Shown one piece after another: positions 32,492 through 42,287 of a DNA stretch of 64,000 nucleotides. Origin of the DNA: CAVWNR01 sp963756525. Lineage in GTDB: Bacteria; Actinomycetota; Actinomycetes; Mycobacteriales; Jatrophihabitantaceae. The stretch spans positions 372,001-436,000 of the forward strand of contig CAVWNR010000003.1 of the NCBI GenBank assembly GCA_963756525.1, in the 5' to 3' direction. The notes under the pieces are model-generated. The model saw nothing but the letters and a program-made list of their open reading frames with translations, did not search any database and had not been told where the DNA came from. The position numbers and the translations under genes were made by a program. Within the stretch, counting starts at the first letter, position 1. Every line of letters starts with the position of its first letter.

Positions 32492-33649
32492 TTAGGAGGC
32501 GGCGACCACCGGCAGCGCCGTCGACGAAAAGTGGGAATGCACGCGCGGGTCGACCGGGTCGTCCGCCGGGTCACGGTGGACGGCCAGATGCCGGTAGAGG
32601 GTGTCGCGCTGTGCCGGGATCCGCCCAGCGCCGCGGATCAGCTCGATCAGCTCGGTGCGGTTCGAGCGGTGCCGCGCACCGGCGGACGAGACCACGTTCT
32701 CCTCGAGCATCACCGAGCCGAGATCGTCCGCGCCGAAGTGGAGCGTCAGCTGGCCGATGTCCTTGCCGGTGGTCAGCCAGGAACCCTGCAGGTGGGCGAT
32801 GTTGTCGAAGAACAGCCGGGCGACGGCGATCATCCGCAGGTACTCCAGCGAGGTCGCCTGGGTGTGCCCGCGCAGGTGGTTGTTCTCCGGCTGATAGGTC
32901 CACGGGATGAAACTGCGAAACCCGCCGGTGCGGTCCTGCACGTCACGGATCATGCGCAGGTGCTCGATCCGCTCGGCGTTCGTCTCGCCGGTGCCCATCA
33001 TGAACGTCGCGGTGGACTCGACGCCGAGATGATGGGCGGTCTCCATCACCTCGAGCCAGGTCTCGCCGGGCTCCTTCAGCGGCGCGATCGCGGTGCGCGG
33101 GCGTTGCACGAGGATCTCCGCGCCGGCGCCGGCGAACGAGTCGAGCCCGGCGGCGTGCAGTCGGCGGATCACCGTCTCGAAGTCGAGCTGCGAGGTCCGG
33201 GCGATGTGCACGACCTCCGAGCCGCCGAGCGAGTGCAGCACCAGCGACGGGTACTCGCGCTTGATGGCGGCGAAGATCCGCTCGTACCACTCGATGCCCA
33301 GCTCGGGCGAGTGGCCGCCCTGCAGCATGATCTGGGTGGCGCCCAGCTCGACCGCCTCGCCGCAACGGCGCAGGATCTCCTCGTCGCTGTGCGTCCAGCC
33401 CTCTGCGTGCTTGGGTGCGCGGTAGAACGCGCAGAACTTGCACGCGGTGACGCAGACGTTGGTGTAGTTGATGTTGCGATCGATGATGTAGGTCGCGATG
33501 TTGTCCGGGTAGCGCCGGCGGCGCACCGTGTCGGCGGCCCGCCCCAGAGCGTGCAGCGCAGCGTCGGTGTACAGCAGCAGCGCCTGGTCCGGCGTGATTC
33601 GCCCCCCGTCGGCGGCGTGGGCCAGCAACTCCTCGATCGCGCGCGCCAT
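32492..33649 (-). CDS. mqnC: Cyclic dehypoxanthine futalosine synthase (radical SAM)
   Basis: This radical-SAM enzyme cyclises dehypoxanthine futalosine in futalosine-pathway menaquinone synthesis. The 385-residue protein has the cluster motif in NVCVTACKFCAFYR (CxxxCxxC). It also has IMLQGGHSPELGIEWYE, SLGGSEVVHIAR, GTGETNAERIEHL and IPWTYQPENNHLRGH, all typical of MqnC. The ATG (MARAIEELLA) begins the conserved N-terminus. The gene precedes an acetyltransferase and mqnA is close by, so the pathway genes are loosely clustered. Confidence 0.95.
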   Translation of the reverse strand: MARAIEELLAHAADGGRITPDQALLLYTDAALHALGRAADTVRRRRYPDNIATYIIDRNINYTNVCVTACKFCAFYRAPKHAEGWTHSDEEILRRCGEAVELGATQIMLQGGHSPELGIEWYERIFAAIKREYPSLVLHSLGGSEVVHIARTSQLDFETVIRRLHAAGLDSFAGAGAEILVQRPRTAIAPLKEPGETWLEVMETAHHLGVESTATFMMGTGETNAERIEHLRMIRDVQDRTGGFRSFIPWTYQPENNHLRGHTQATSLEYLRMIAVARLFFDNIAHLQGSWLTTGKDIGQLTLHFGADDLGSVMLEENVVSSAGARHRSNRTELIELIRGAGRIPAQRDTLYRHLAVHRDPADDPVDPRVHSHFSSTALPVVAAS

Positions 33650-33659
33650 GCCGGCCAGC

Positions 33660-34424
33660 CTACGTGGACGGCGACCAGATGTAGGGCGTGGTCGTGGTGA
33701 TCGCCACGAAGCCGAGGCGCTGCAGGATCGGCCGGCTGTCGTCGGACGCGTCGACCTGCAGGTAGCGCACGCCGCGGGCCACCGCGAGCTGCGCCCGCCG
33801 CGCCACCAACGCGCGGTAGATGCCGCGCCCACGCCACTCCACCAGCGTCGAGCCGCCCCAGAGGCCCGCGAAGTCGGTGCCCGGCTTGTAGACGATCCAC
33901 GCGGCGCTGACGACCTGCGCCTCCGCCTCGGCGACGAGCACGTCGGAGGTCGCCGCGCGCCGCCGCAGGTCCTCGGCCAGCCAGCCCCAGTCGTCGCCCC
34001 ACACCGCCGACTCCAGCGCGGCGATCCGCGCGAAGTCGGCATCGCTGTCGACGTGGCGCAGCGCCACGCCGGCCGGCAGCACCGGGTCGTGGGCCATCTC
34101 GGCTGCGAGGCCGACGAGCACCGTCTCGGTCGATTCGGCGACGAACCCGGCGGCGCGCAGCCGCTCCGGAAGGTCGACGGGCCGGTCGTGACCGCGTGTC
34201 TTCCATTCGAACGGCTGGCCCAGCCCGGCGAAATGCTCGACCTGCCGGGCGATGAGCGCGTCCAGGTCGTCGACGCCGTCGAGTGTTCGATAGGACACGA
34301 AGCCGCGGTGCGGATAGTGCACCCGAACCAGCGGGCCGTCGAAGTCGGCGGGCGGGTCGAGGCCTTCTGCGGCGCCGCGCAGCTGCGCGTCGTAGGCGGC
34401 GAGCAGCGCCGCAGTGTCGGTCAT
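33660..34424 (-). CDS. GNAT-family N-acetyltransferase
   Basis: This 254-residue protein has a C-terminal GNAT domain (about residues 120-245). It contains DVLVAEAEAQVVSAAWIVYKPGTDFAGLWGG, then the acetyl-CoA loop EWRGRGIYRALVARRAQLA (R/QxxGxG/A-like), VRYLQVDASDDSRPILQRLGF and a final strand. The N-terminal 110 residues form a separate alpha/beta region without a recognised name. It sits between mqnA and mqnC, four bases from the former. The acceptor is unknown; its place inside the menaquinone cluster may be accidental. Confidence 0.88.
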   Translation of the reverse strand: MTDTAALLAAYDAQLRGAAEGLDPPADFDGPLVRVHYPHRGFVSYRTLDGVDDLDALIARQVEHFAGLGQPFEWKTRGHDRPVDLPERLRAAGFVAESTETVLVGLAAEMAHDPVLPAGVALRHVDSDADFARIAALESAVWGDDWGWLAEDLRRRAATSDVLVAEAEAQVVSAAWIVYKPGTDFAGLWGGSTLVEWRGRGIYRALVARRAQLAVARGVRYLQVDASDDSRPILQRLGFVAITTTTPYIWSPST

Positions 34425-34428
34425 CAGC

Positions 34429-35280
34429 TCAAACGTCGGCGAAGCTCGGCGCATCGACCCGCGGCACCGCCCCGGCATCCGCGGCCCGTCGCGCGAAGTC
34501 GCGCAGCCCAGTCAGCTGGCGCTCCCCCAGCGAGAAGTCGAGCGTGCGGAAGTAGCGCGCCAGCGTCGCTGCGTCGAACACCTCCCAGCGGGCCGCCTGC
34601 GCGGCGACCTCGTCGACGTGTGCCAGCGCCTCGTCGCGGCTGCGCACGAACGCCGCGTGCACGTCCTTGACCAGGCCGGGGTTCGCCTCGGCGTAGTCGC
34701 GGCGCGCCGCCCAGACCGCGAAGACCATCGGCAGACCGGTCCAGTCACGCCACACTGCGCCGAGGTCGTAGACGTCGAGGCCGTGCCGCGGCGCATGGTA
34801 GGTCGCGCGCAGGGCAGCATCGCCGATCAGCACGGCTGCGTCGGCCTCGAGCAGCATCGTGGTCAGGTCCGGCGGGCAGGTGAAGTACGTCGGCGCCACG
34901 CCGTGCACCTCGGCAAGCCACATCCGAGCCAGGAGCACAGAGGTGCGCGACGTGGAGCCGAGGGCCACCCGTCGACCGGCCAGCTGGCCCAGCGGCACTT
35001 GGGCGACGAGGTTGACCGAGAGCACCGGTCCGTCCGAGCCGACGGCGAGACCCGGCAGCAGCCGCAGCGAGTCCGCGTTGCGCAGGTACTCGACCAGCGA
35101 GATCGGCCCGATGTCCAGTTCGCCGTCGACCAGCATCTCGCCGAGCCGGTCGGGCGTGTCCTTGGTCAGCTCGACATCCAGCAAAGCCCCGGACCGGACC
35201 AGTCCCCAGTAGATCGGCAGGCAGTTGAGGAACTGGATATGGCCGACCCGCGGCCGAGCGTTCTCGCGGGGTGCGTTCAC
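34429..35280 (-). CDS. mqnA: Chorismate dehydratase
   Basis: This enzyme opens the futalosine route by dehydrating chorismate to 3-enolpyruvylbenzoate. The 283-residue protein has the MqnA/solute-binding-like fold with PRVGHIQFLNCLPIYWGL, LVDGELDIGPISLVEYLRN, VALGSTSRTSVLLARM, EADAAVLIGDAAL and the GLPMVFAVWAARR segment. The GTG start (VNAPRENARP) fits. A monophosphatase gene is divergent from it 41 bases away. Confidence 0.95.
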   Translation of the reverse strand: MNAPRENARPRVGHIQFLNCLPIYWGLVRSGALLDVELTKDTPDRLGEMLVDGELDIGPISLVEYLRNADSLRLLPGLAVGSDGPVLSVNLVAQVPLGQLAGRRVALGSTSRTSVLLARMWLAEVHGVAPTYFTCPPDLTTMLLEADAAVLIGDAALRATYHAPRHGLDVYDLGAVWRDWTGLPMVFAVWAARRDYAEANPGLVKDVHAAFVRSRDEALAHVDEVAAQAARWEVFDAATLARYFRTLDFSLGERQLTGLRDFARRAADAGAVPRVDAPSFADV

Positions 35281-35321
35281 GTCGGCCGACCCTACGCGAG
35301 ACCCGGATAGGGTCGGTCGCC

Positions 35322-36071
35322 GTGGACGACCTGGAGCTGGCGGCGTCACTCGTGCGCGACGCCGGCCTGCTGGCCGCCCGGATGCGCCGCGCCGGCGTCC
35401 AGAGCGAGCAGAAGACGTCGGTCTCCGACATCGTGACCGAGGCCGACCGCGCCGCCGAGCGCCTGATCGCGCAGCGGCTGCGCGATCAGCGTCCACACGA
35501 CGGCGTCGTCGGCGAGGAGGGCACCGACCGCGCCGGCGGGCGCACCTGGTACGTCGACCCGATCGACGGCACCTACAACTACGCCGCCGGGCTGCCGGTC
35601 TGGTGCTGCGCGCTCGCCCTCGCCGACGCGGACGGCCCGGTGCTGGGCGCGGTGTACCACCCCGTGGCCGACGAGCTGTGGACGGGCGGCCCGGGGCAGC
35701 CGACGACATGCAACGGCAAGCCGGTGCCGCCGATCGTGGACCGGCCGCTGTGCGAGGTCAGCATCGCCACCTACCTGCATCCGACCACGCTGCCCGACAG
35801 CGCGCTGCGCGCCCCGCTGCTGCGTGCGTTGCGGCCGGCGGCGACCATCCGCACGTTCGGCTCGGGCTCGGTCGAGCTCGCCTGGGTCGCGGACGGCCGG
35901 CTGGGCGGCTTCCTGCAGGCCAACTGCCTGGACTGGGACTGGCTCCCCGGCGCGGCGCTGGTGCGCGGCGCGGGCGGCGGCACCGACGTACGGCGACTGG
36001 GTGTGCACCGCTGGCACCTCGCCGGGTCCCGGCGGGTCGTTCGCGAGATCGGCGAACTGCTCGGCGGCTGA
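35322..36071 (+). CDS. Inositol-monophosphatase-family phosphatase
   Basis: This Mg-dependent phosphatase of the IMPase/HisN/CysQ family has 249 residues. It shows VSDIVTEADRAAERLI, the metal ligands GEEG and WYVDPIDGTYNYAAGLP, and the C-terminal CLDWDWLPGAALVRGAGG in place of the usual WDxAAG signature. The substrate may be inositol-1-phosphate, histidinol phosphate or another phosphomonoester; the sequence does not decide. The GTG start (VDDLELAASL) was chosen because the frame upstream overlaps the divergent mqnA start. It converges with the DUF1707 gene. Confidence 0.88.
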   Translation: MDDLELAASLVRDAGLLAARMRRAGVQSEQKTSVSDIVTEADRAAERLIAQRLRDQRPHDGVVGEEGTDRAGGRTWYVDPIDGTYNYAAGLPVWCCALALADADGPVLGAVYHPVADELWTGGPGQPTTCNGKPVPPIVDRPLCEVSIATYLHPTTLPDSALRAPLLRALRPAATIRTFGSGSVELAWVADGRLGGFLQANCLDWDWLPGAALVRGAGGGTDVRRLGVHRWHLAGSRRVVREIGELLGG

Positions 36072-36086
36072 AGTATTCGCCGCCAG

Positions 36087-36533
36087 CTACCAGCGGCGCA
36101 CCGGGCCACGCCACATGCGCAAGCCGTAACGGTGCCACGGCCCACCGCAGGTCAGCGCGGGGAGCACGAAGAACCAGAGCACCGCGGCGGCCGCCACGAA
36201 CGGCAGCACCGACAGCAGCAGCACAGTGGCGGCCACCCCGAGGGCGACACGCAGGAACGGCGAGGCGGGGACGTAGCGCTCCCATGAGCGGTCGGTGCGG
36301 GGTGGCTGGGCCGGCCGCGGCGGTGTCTGTGCGAACGGGTGCGGGGCCGGGAGGTCGGCGAAGAGCGCGTCCAGCTCGTCGCGGAACCGGGCAGAACTGG
36401 CGCTCGCAACCCGGTCGCCGTACTCATCGGGTTCGAGTCTGCCGGCGGCCATGTGCTCGCCGAGCGCCCCGATCGCGGCCTCTCGCTCGGAGGTACCGAT
36501 CCGGATCTGGCGGTGCGGGTCTGGCGTGGTCAC
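36087..36533 (-). CDS. DUF1707 SHOCT-like membrane protein
   Basis: This 148-residue protein has an N-terminal DUF1707 domain (RIGTSEREAAIGALGEHMAAGRLEPDEYGDRVASA), a Pro-rich linker and a hydrophobic pair near residues 93-122 (FLRVALGVAATVLLLSVLPFVAAAAVLWFFVLP). The domain is common in actinobacterial membrane proteins of unknown role. The GTG at 36533 matches the usual family start (VTTPDPHRQIRIG); an ATG eight codons upstream (36557) is possible. It is followed upstream on the strand by the DUF4229 gene. Confidence 0.82.
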   Translation of the reverse strand: MTTPDPHRQIRIGTSEREAAIGALGEHMAAGRLEPDEYGDRVASASSARFRDELDALFADLPAPHPFAQTPPRPAQPPRTDRSWERYVPASPFLRVALGVAATVLLLSVLPFVAAAAVLWFFVLPALTCGGPWHRYGLRMWRGPVRRW

Positions 36534-36589
36534 CGGTCCATCATGCGCCGCGATCATGCCCCGCGCCCAGTGCGATTTGTCAGCGAACG

Positions 36590-36874
36590 TCAGTCCTCGT
36601 CGTCACCGTTCAAGCGTGCGCTGAGTTCCTCGCTGCGGCTGCGGTGGGCGTTCATCCGCTGCTCGATGTTCGCGGCCAGGAGCGCGCGCGGCTTGGCGAG
36701 GAGCACGTAGGACAGCGGCAGCGTCAGCACCAGCGCGATCATCGCGGCGAGCAGTCCCGAGACGCCGACGAGCCAGAGAATCCCGAAGACAACGGCGAAG
36801 AGCACGACGCGCAGCCCGGTGTAGAGCCACAGCAGCCCGAACGAGCGCCGGAACGTGGGGTGCTGATCAACCAT
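36590..36874 (-). CDS. DUF4229 small membrane protein
   Basis: This 94-residue protein has two transmembrane helices (about residues 12-34, FGLLWLYTGLRVVLFAVVFGILW, and 38-60). The tail ALLAANIEQRMNAHRSRSEELSARLNGDDED is charged. This form is typical of actinobacterial DUF4229 proteins, which are commonly found next to mqnE. The ATG starts six bases past the mqnE stop. Function is unknown; genomic association suggests a link to menaquinone or respiration. Confidence 0.82.
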   Translation of the reverse strand: MVDQHPTFRRSFGLLWLYTGLRVVLFAVVFGILWLVGVSGLLAAMIALVLTLPLSYVLLAKPRALLAANIEQRMNAHRSRSEELSARLNGDDED

Positions 36875-36879
36875 TCGTC

Positions 36880-38025
<1,146 letters not shown>

Positions 38026-38065
38026 GACGTTCAGGGTACGGGCCGGCGTCTGGGAGGCTGGTCAC

Positions 38066-38671
38066 ATGTACATCCCGGGGTACCACGCGGCCTCCGAAGC
38101 CGAGCTCGCCGAACTGCTCGACGGCACGCACATCGTCGACCTGGTCTCGCCGACCGTCGACTGCGGGCTCATCGCGACCCCGCTGCCGATGCTGCGCGGC
38201 GGTGACTCGCTGCTCGGCCACGTCGCGCGGAACAATCCGCATTGGCGCGAGGTGGCGCCGGGCGCGGAGTCGCTGGTGATCGCGCACGGACCGGAGGCGT
38301 ACGTGTCGCCGTCGTGGTACGCAAGCAAGCGTGAGCACGGCCGGGTGGTGCCGACCTGGAACTACCTCACCGCGCACGTCTACGGAGAGCTGGTCGTGCA
38401 CGACGACGTCGCGTGGCTGCGCGCGTTCGTCACTCGGCTCACCGAGCGCCACGAGGCCGGTCAGCTGGACCCGTGGGCGGTCAGCGACGCCCCGGCGCCC
38501 TACATCGACGGGCAGCTGCGAGCGATCGTCGGGGTCGAGCTGCGGATCAGCCGGATCGAGGCGAAGGCCAAGCTAAGCCAGAACCGCTCTGCGGCCGACC
38601 GGTCAGGAGTGATCGCCGGGTTGGGTGAACATCCGCTCGCCGACGCCATGCGCCGCGTCCCGGCCGACTGA
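38066..38671 (+). CDS. FMN-binding PPOX-fold protein (PaiB-like)
   Basis: This 201-residue protein resembles B. subtilis PaiB-type negative transcriptional regulators. It shows MYIPGYHAASEAELAELL, TPLPMLRGGDSLLGHVARNNPHW, VIAHGPEAYVSPSWYASK and VPTWNYLTAHVYGELVVHDD, and it ends with KLSQNRSAADRSGVIAGL. Such proteins bind FMN or heme-like cofactors; their role is unclear. GGGAGG precedes the ATG by ten bases. Its 3' end overlaps the convergent Lrp gene by 69 bases. Confidence 0.9.
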   Translation: MYIPGYHAASEAELAELLDGTHIVDLVSPTVDCGLIATPLPMLRGGDSLLGHVARNNPHWREVAPGAESLVIAHGPEAYVSPSWYASKREHGRVVPTWNYLTAHVYGELVVHDDVAWLRAFVTRLTERHEAGQLDPWAVSDAPAPYIDGQLRAIVGVELRISRIEAKAKLSQNRSAADRSGVIAGLGEHPLADAMRRVPAD

Positions 38672-39121
38672 CGCACCGTCCGCAGGCTGGACCCGGCCCT
38701 CGAACTTCGTCGAGAGCACGACCGTGGTGCGGGTGCGGGCAACCCCGGGCAACGCGTTGAGCGTGCCGATCATCTGCTCCAGCTCGCCGACGTCGGTCAC
38801 CCGCACCTTGACCACGTAGGACTCCTCGCCGGCGACGAACCAGCAGTCCTCGACCTCGGGCACCTCCGCGATCGCCGCGGTGAGCGTGCGCGCTTCGGCG
38901 CGGTCGCCGAGAAAGATCCCGATCAGCGCGCTCATCGAGTAGCCGAGCGCCTCCGGCGCCACCGCCGCGTGATAGCCGGTGATCACCCGGTTTGCCTCCA
39001 GCTTGCCGACCCGCTCGTGCACCGCCGGTGCGGACAGGCCGACGATGCGGGCCAGCTCGGCGTAGGTGGCGCGGGCGTTCGCCCGCAGGGCATCGAGCAG
39101 CTTTCGGTCGACGGCATCCAT
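38603..39121 (-). CDS. Lrp/AsnC-family transcriptional regulator
   Basis: This 172-residue regulator has an N-terminal winged helix-turn-helix (MDAVDRKLLDALRANARATYAELARIVGLSAPAVHERVGKLE) and a RAM/AsnC ligand-binding domain (about residues 65-140, with VPEVEDCWFVAGEESYVVKVRVTDVGELEQMI). About 30 residues follow the usual family end near STKFEGR. They are encoded within the 3' end of the convergent PPOX gene, so the normal stop seems to have been lost or moved. It probably responds to an amino acid; the target is not known. Confidence 0.9.
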   Translation of the reverse strand: MDAVDRKLLDALRANARATYAELARIVGLSAPAVHERVGKLEANRVITGYHAAVAPEALGYSMSALIGIFLGDRAEARTLTAAIAEVPEVEDCWFVAGEESYVVKVRVTDVGELEQMIGTLNALPGVARTRTTVVLSTKFEGRVQPADGASVGRDAAHGVGERMFTQPGDHS

Positions 39122-39197
39122 GGCCGCAGTCTGGCACCGGCGTCAGCCCGTTCGGGCCGCGACCTGCTGCCGCTCGGGATCTCGTGGCGCGACGCTC

Positions 39198-39227
39198 GAG
39201 GTCTGCTCCACTTCCGGAGCAGACCTC
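39198..39227 (-). terminator. Strong stem-loop at the ubiX 3' end
   Basis: GAGGTCTGCTCC (39198-39209) and GGAGCAGACCTC (39216-39227) are perfect 12-bp inverted repeats with a 6-base loop. The right arm overlaps the ubiX stop codon. It is well placed to end the ubiD-ubiA-ubiX transcript before the lrp gene, though no U-run follows, as is usual in high-GC actinobacteria. Confidence 0.75.
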
Positions 39228-39864
39228 AAGCATTCAGAGCCGATCCTGTCCGCGCGCCCCCGAGCGCGCCGGTCCAACGGGTGAGCAGCTTGTGCTCGAC
39301 GCCGAGCACGTCGAGCACCTTCGCGGCGACGAAGTCGACCAGTTGCTGCACCGTCTGCGGCGCCCCGTAGAAGCCCGGACTGGCCGGCAGCACCACTGCG
39401 CCCGCATCGTGCAGGTCGAGCATGTGCTGCAGCGTCGAGCGGGTGTAGGGCGCCTCGCGGGGAACGACGACGAGCGGGCGGCGCTCCTTGAGCGTGACGT
39501 CGGCGGCGCGCTGCAGCAGGTCCTTCGAGAGCCCGAGCGCGATGCCGGCGACGGCGGCGCTCGACGCCGGCACGACCACCATGCCGCGCGTCGGGTACGA
39601 CCCTGACGAGGGGCCGGCGGCGAGGTCGGCGGGGGCCCAGTACCCGACGTCGGCCGGCTCCCGGCCCAGCCACTCGGCCAGATCCTCCCGCCAGCGGGCG
39701 TCACGAAACGCTATGCCGGTCTCGTCGAGCAGGGTCAGCCGGGCCGCACGCGAGATCACGAGGTCGACCGACGACCCGGCGTCCAGCAGCCCGTTCAGGA
39801 CCGCGCGGGCGTACGGGGTTCCCGACGCGCCGGAGACGCCGACCATCCAGGGCCGACGTGTCAT
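39226..39864 (-). CDS. UbiX-like flavin prenyltransferase (futalosine pathway)
   Basis: This enzyme makes prenylated FMN, the cofactor of UbiD decarboxylases. The 212-residue protein shows VGVSGASGTPYARAVLNGL, MVVVPASSAAVAGIALGLSKDLLQRAADVTLKERRPLVVVPREAPY and LPASPGFYGAPQTVQQLVDFVAAKVLD, the flavin- and prenyl-phosphate-binding segments. Its ATG overlaps the prenyltransferase stop by four bases. In Streptomyces the equivalent UbiX/UbiA/UbiD genes are assigned to late futalosine steps (mqnM/P/L). The insertion WLGREPADVGYWAPADLAAGPSSG lengthens one loop. Confidence 0.92.
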   Translation of the reverse strand: MTRRPWMVGVSGASGTPYARAVLNGLLDAGSSVDLVISRAARLTLLDETGIAFRDARWREDLAEWLGREPADVGYWAPADLAAGPSSGSYPTRGMVVVPASSAAVAGIALGLSKDLLQRAADVTLKERRPLVVVPREAPYTRSTLQHMLDLHDAGAVVLPASPGFYGAPQTVQQLVDFVAAKVLDVLGVEHKLLTRWTGALGGARTGSALNA

Positions 39865-40760
39865 GCGTGCAGCCCCCCGAGCACGACCAGATCGGCCAGG
39901 GCGAACGCGAACAGCCCGATCCCGATCACACCGTTGGCGGTGAAGAAGGCCCGGTTGACCCTGCTCAAATCATCTGAACGCACGATCAGATGTTCATATG
40001 CAAGGACGACGGCGGTGAGCGCCAGGCCCAGCCACCACAGCCAGCCGAGGCCCGCGGCCACGCCGAACCAGGCGAAGGCGGCGAACGTCGCGACGTGCGC
40101 GACCGCCGAGGTCCGCAGCGCCGCCGGCACGCCGAACCGGGCGGGAAACGACCGGGACCCGATGCGCCGGTCCACTTCGGTGTCCTGGCAGGAGTAGATC
40201 AGGTCGAAGCCGCCGATCCACGAGCCGACGGCGAGGCCCAGCGCGAACGCCGGGCGCTCGAACCGACCCGTGACCGCGATCCATGCCCCGACCGGGGCCA
40301 CCAGCTGCGCCAGCCCCAGCAGCACCTGCGGGAAGTCGGTGAACCGCTTGCCGTACGAGTAGAGCACCAGCAGGAAGATCGCCACGGGCGCGAGCGCCAG
40401 GCAGAGCCAGGACAGCGCAGCAGCCGAGGCGAGGAAGACGGCGAGCGAGACGAGCGTGCCGATCCACGCGGTGCGCACCGAAACGACACCGGTCACCAGC
40501 TCCCGGTTGGCGGTGCGCGGGTTGAGGGCGTCGAAGCGGCGGTCGAGTATCCGGTTGGCCGACATGGCGACCGTGCGCGCCGACACCATCGCCACGGTGA
40601 TCAGCGCCAGCTGTACCCAGTGCACCGAGCCGGTCGCCCGCCACATCGCGGTGAGCGCGGCGATGTAGGCGAACGGCAGCGCGAACACCGAGTGCTCGAT
40701 CATCACCAGCCGCAGGAACGCCCGGACGCGGCCAGGCCGCTCGGCGAGCTGGGCGATCAC
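39861..40760 (-). CDS. mqnP: UbiA-family prenyltransferase (MqnP-like)
   Basis: This membrane enzyme attaches a polyprenyl tail to the dihydroxynaphthoate-type precursor. The 299-residue protein has about eight transmembrane helices and the two aspartate motifs NRILDRRFDALNPRTANRELV and CQDTEVDRRIGSRSFPARFG. The length and the YGKRFTDFPQVLLGLAQLVAPVGAW region fit bacterial UbiA relatives next to mqn genes. It lies between ubiD-like and ubiX-like genes, with a four-base overlap to the latter. The symbol rests on context. Confidence 0.9.
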   Translation of the reverse strand: MIAQLAERPGRVRAFLRLVMIEHSVFALPFAYIAALTAMWRATGSVHWVQLALITVAMVSARTVAMSANRILDRRFDALNPRTANRELVTGVVSVRTAWIGTLVSLAVFLASAAALSWLCLALAPVAIFLLVLYSYGKRFTDFPQVLLGLAQLVAPVGAWIAVTGRFERPAFALGLAVGSWIGGFDLIYSCQDTEVDRRIGSRSFPARFGVPAALRTSAVAHVATFAAFAWFGVAAGLGWLWWLGLALTAVVLAYEHLIVRSDDLSRVNRAFFTANGVIGIGLFAFALADLVVLGGLHA

Positions 40761-40769
40761 CAGACGAGC

Positions 40770-42251
40770 CTAGCGAGCAGCGGCGGAGCCAGGACGCGAC
40801 CTGATGCCGTACTCACGCCAGCGCCGGTCGACGAGGAAGCGGGTGGCGTCGTCGAGCGCGCACTCGGCCGGCCAACCGCCGGCACGGCGGTACCCCTCGG
40901 TGGGCAGCTTCCGCGTCGCGTCCACGCCGAGCTTGCCGCCGAAGAACTGCTCGTAGGACGCGTGGTCGAGGTGGTCCACCGGGCCGACGGTGTGCAGCAC
41001 GTCGTGCGCGTAGTCGACGTTGCCGAACGCGCGCCAGGCGACCTCGGCGTAGTCGTGCACGTCGCAGTCGGCGTCGACGACGACGACCAGCTTCGACAGG
41101 GAGAGCAAACCGGCGCCCCAGACCGCGTTCATCACCTTCTGCGCGTGCTTCGGGAAGCGCTTCTCGATCGAGACGATCACGCAGTTGTGGAACACGCCGG
41201 CCTCGGGGAGGTCGTAGTCGACGATCTCCGGGATCATCGTCCGGATCAGCGGCAGGAAGATCCGCTCGGTGGCCTTGCCCAGCGGCCCGTCCTCCTGCGG
41301 CGGGCGTCCCACGATGATCGACTGGAAGACGGCGTCGGAGCGCATCGTCATCGTCTCGACGCGCAGGTACGGGAACGGCTCGGTCGGCGTGTAGAAGCCG
41401 GTATGGTCGCCGAACGGGCCCTCGGGCAGCCGTTCGCCCGGCACCACCCATCCCTCGAGGACGACCTGGGCACCGGCCGGGACCTGCAAGGGCACCGAGA
41501 CACAGTCGACGAGGTCGACACGTTCCCGGGCGAGGAACCCGGCGAAGAGGTACTCGTCGATGTCGCCGGGCAGCGGCGCGGAGGCGGCGTAGGTGACCGC
41601 CGGCGGGCAGCCGAACGCGATCGCCACCGGCAGCCGTTCGCCGCGCCGCTCGGCGACGGCGGCGTGCGAGGTGGAGTCCTTGTGGATCTGCCAGTGCAGG
41701 CTCACCGTCCGCTCGTCCTGCAGCTGCAGGCGGTACAGACCCAGGTTGCGCGCGCCGGTCTCGGGATGGCGGGTGTGGGTCAGCCCGAGGTTGAGGAACA
41801 CCCCGCCGTCCTCCGGCCAGGCCTGCACGCCGGGCAGGATCGACAGGTCGACGTCGCCGCCGCGCAGCACGACCTCCTGGCACGGCGCGGTCTTGACCCG
41901 TCGGGGTGGGACGGTCCGCAGCTGCGCCGCCTTGCCCAGCGCGTCGCGCAACCCCCCGACGCCACGCGGCAGCTCCGGTCGCAGCAGCTCGGCCAGCCGC
42001 GCGCCGATCTCGTCCAGCGAGCAGACGCCCAGCGCGCGGGCCATCCGACGCTGGGTGCCGAAGAGGTTGATCGCGAGCGGCAGCCGGCCACGGGACGGTC
42101 GCTCGAACAGCAGCGCCGGTCCCCGCTCGGCCAGCACGCGCTGCACGATGCCGTTGACCTCCAGGCGCGGGTCGACCGGGACGCGCACCCGGGCGAGGTC
42201 GCGGTCGCTGTCGAGCGCGGCGAGGAAGTCCTGCAGGTCGTTGAACGCCAC
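40770..42251 (-). CDS. mqnL: UbiD-family decarboxylase (MqnL-like)
   Basis: This prenyl-FMN-dependent decarboxylase has 493 residues and probably acts on the 1,4-dihydroxy-6-naphthoate precursor. It shows MAFNDLQDFLAALDSDRDLARV, LHWQIHKDSTSHAAVAERRGERLPVAIAFG, VVPGERLPEGPFGDHTGFYTPTEPFPYLRVE (with the conserved E-G-P-F-G-D-H-T/G-Y motif) and IVGRPPQEDGPLGKATERIFLPL. The catalytic Arg/Glu/Glu residues lie in these segments. It starts the ubiD-ubiA-ubiX operon, nine bases before the prenyltransferase gene. Confidence 0.93.
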   Translation of the reverse strand: MAFNDLQDFLAALDSDRDLARVRVPVDPRLEVNGIVQRVLAERGPALLFERPSRGRLPLAINLFGTQRRMARALGVCSLDEIGARLAELLRPELPRGVGGLRDALGKAAQLRTVPPRRVKTAPCQEVVLRGGDVDLSILPGVQAWPEDGGVFLNLGLTHTRHPETGARNLGLYRLQLQDERTVSLHWQIHKDSTSHAAVAERRGERLPVAIAFGCPPAVTYAASAPLPGDIDEYLFAGFLARERVDLVDCVSVPLQVPAGAQVVLEGWVVPGERLPEGPFGDHTGFYTPTEPFPYLRVETMTMRSDAVFQSIIVGRPPQEDGPLGKATERIFLPLIRTMIPEIVDYDLPEAGVFHNCVIVSIEKRFPKHAQKVMNAVWGAGLLSLSKLVVVVDADCDVHDYAEVAWRAFGNVDYAHDVLHTVGPVDHLDHASYEQFFGGKLGVDATRKLPTEGYRRAGGWPAECALDDATRFLVDRRWREYGIRSRPGSAAAR

Positions 42252-42287
42252 GTCTGCACCGTACCGACGCCGGCGCCGCCGCAGCGA

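Noticed and set aside
39965..40010. AT-richer patch with CATCTGA...TCAGATG inside the prenyltransferase gene, similar in look to the tilS palindromes
   Set aside because: The encoded residues (AYEHLIVRSDDLSRVNRAFF) match the normal UbiA-family sequence, so there is no insertion.
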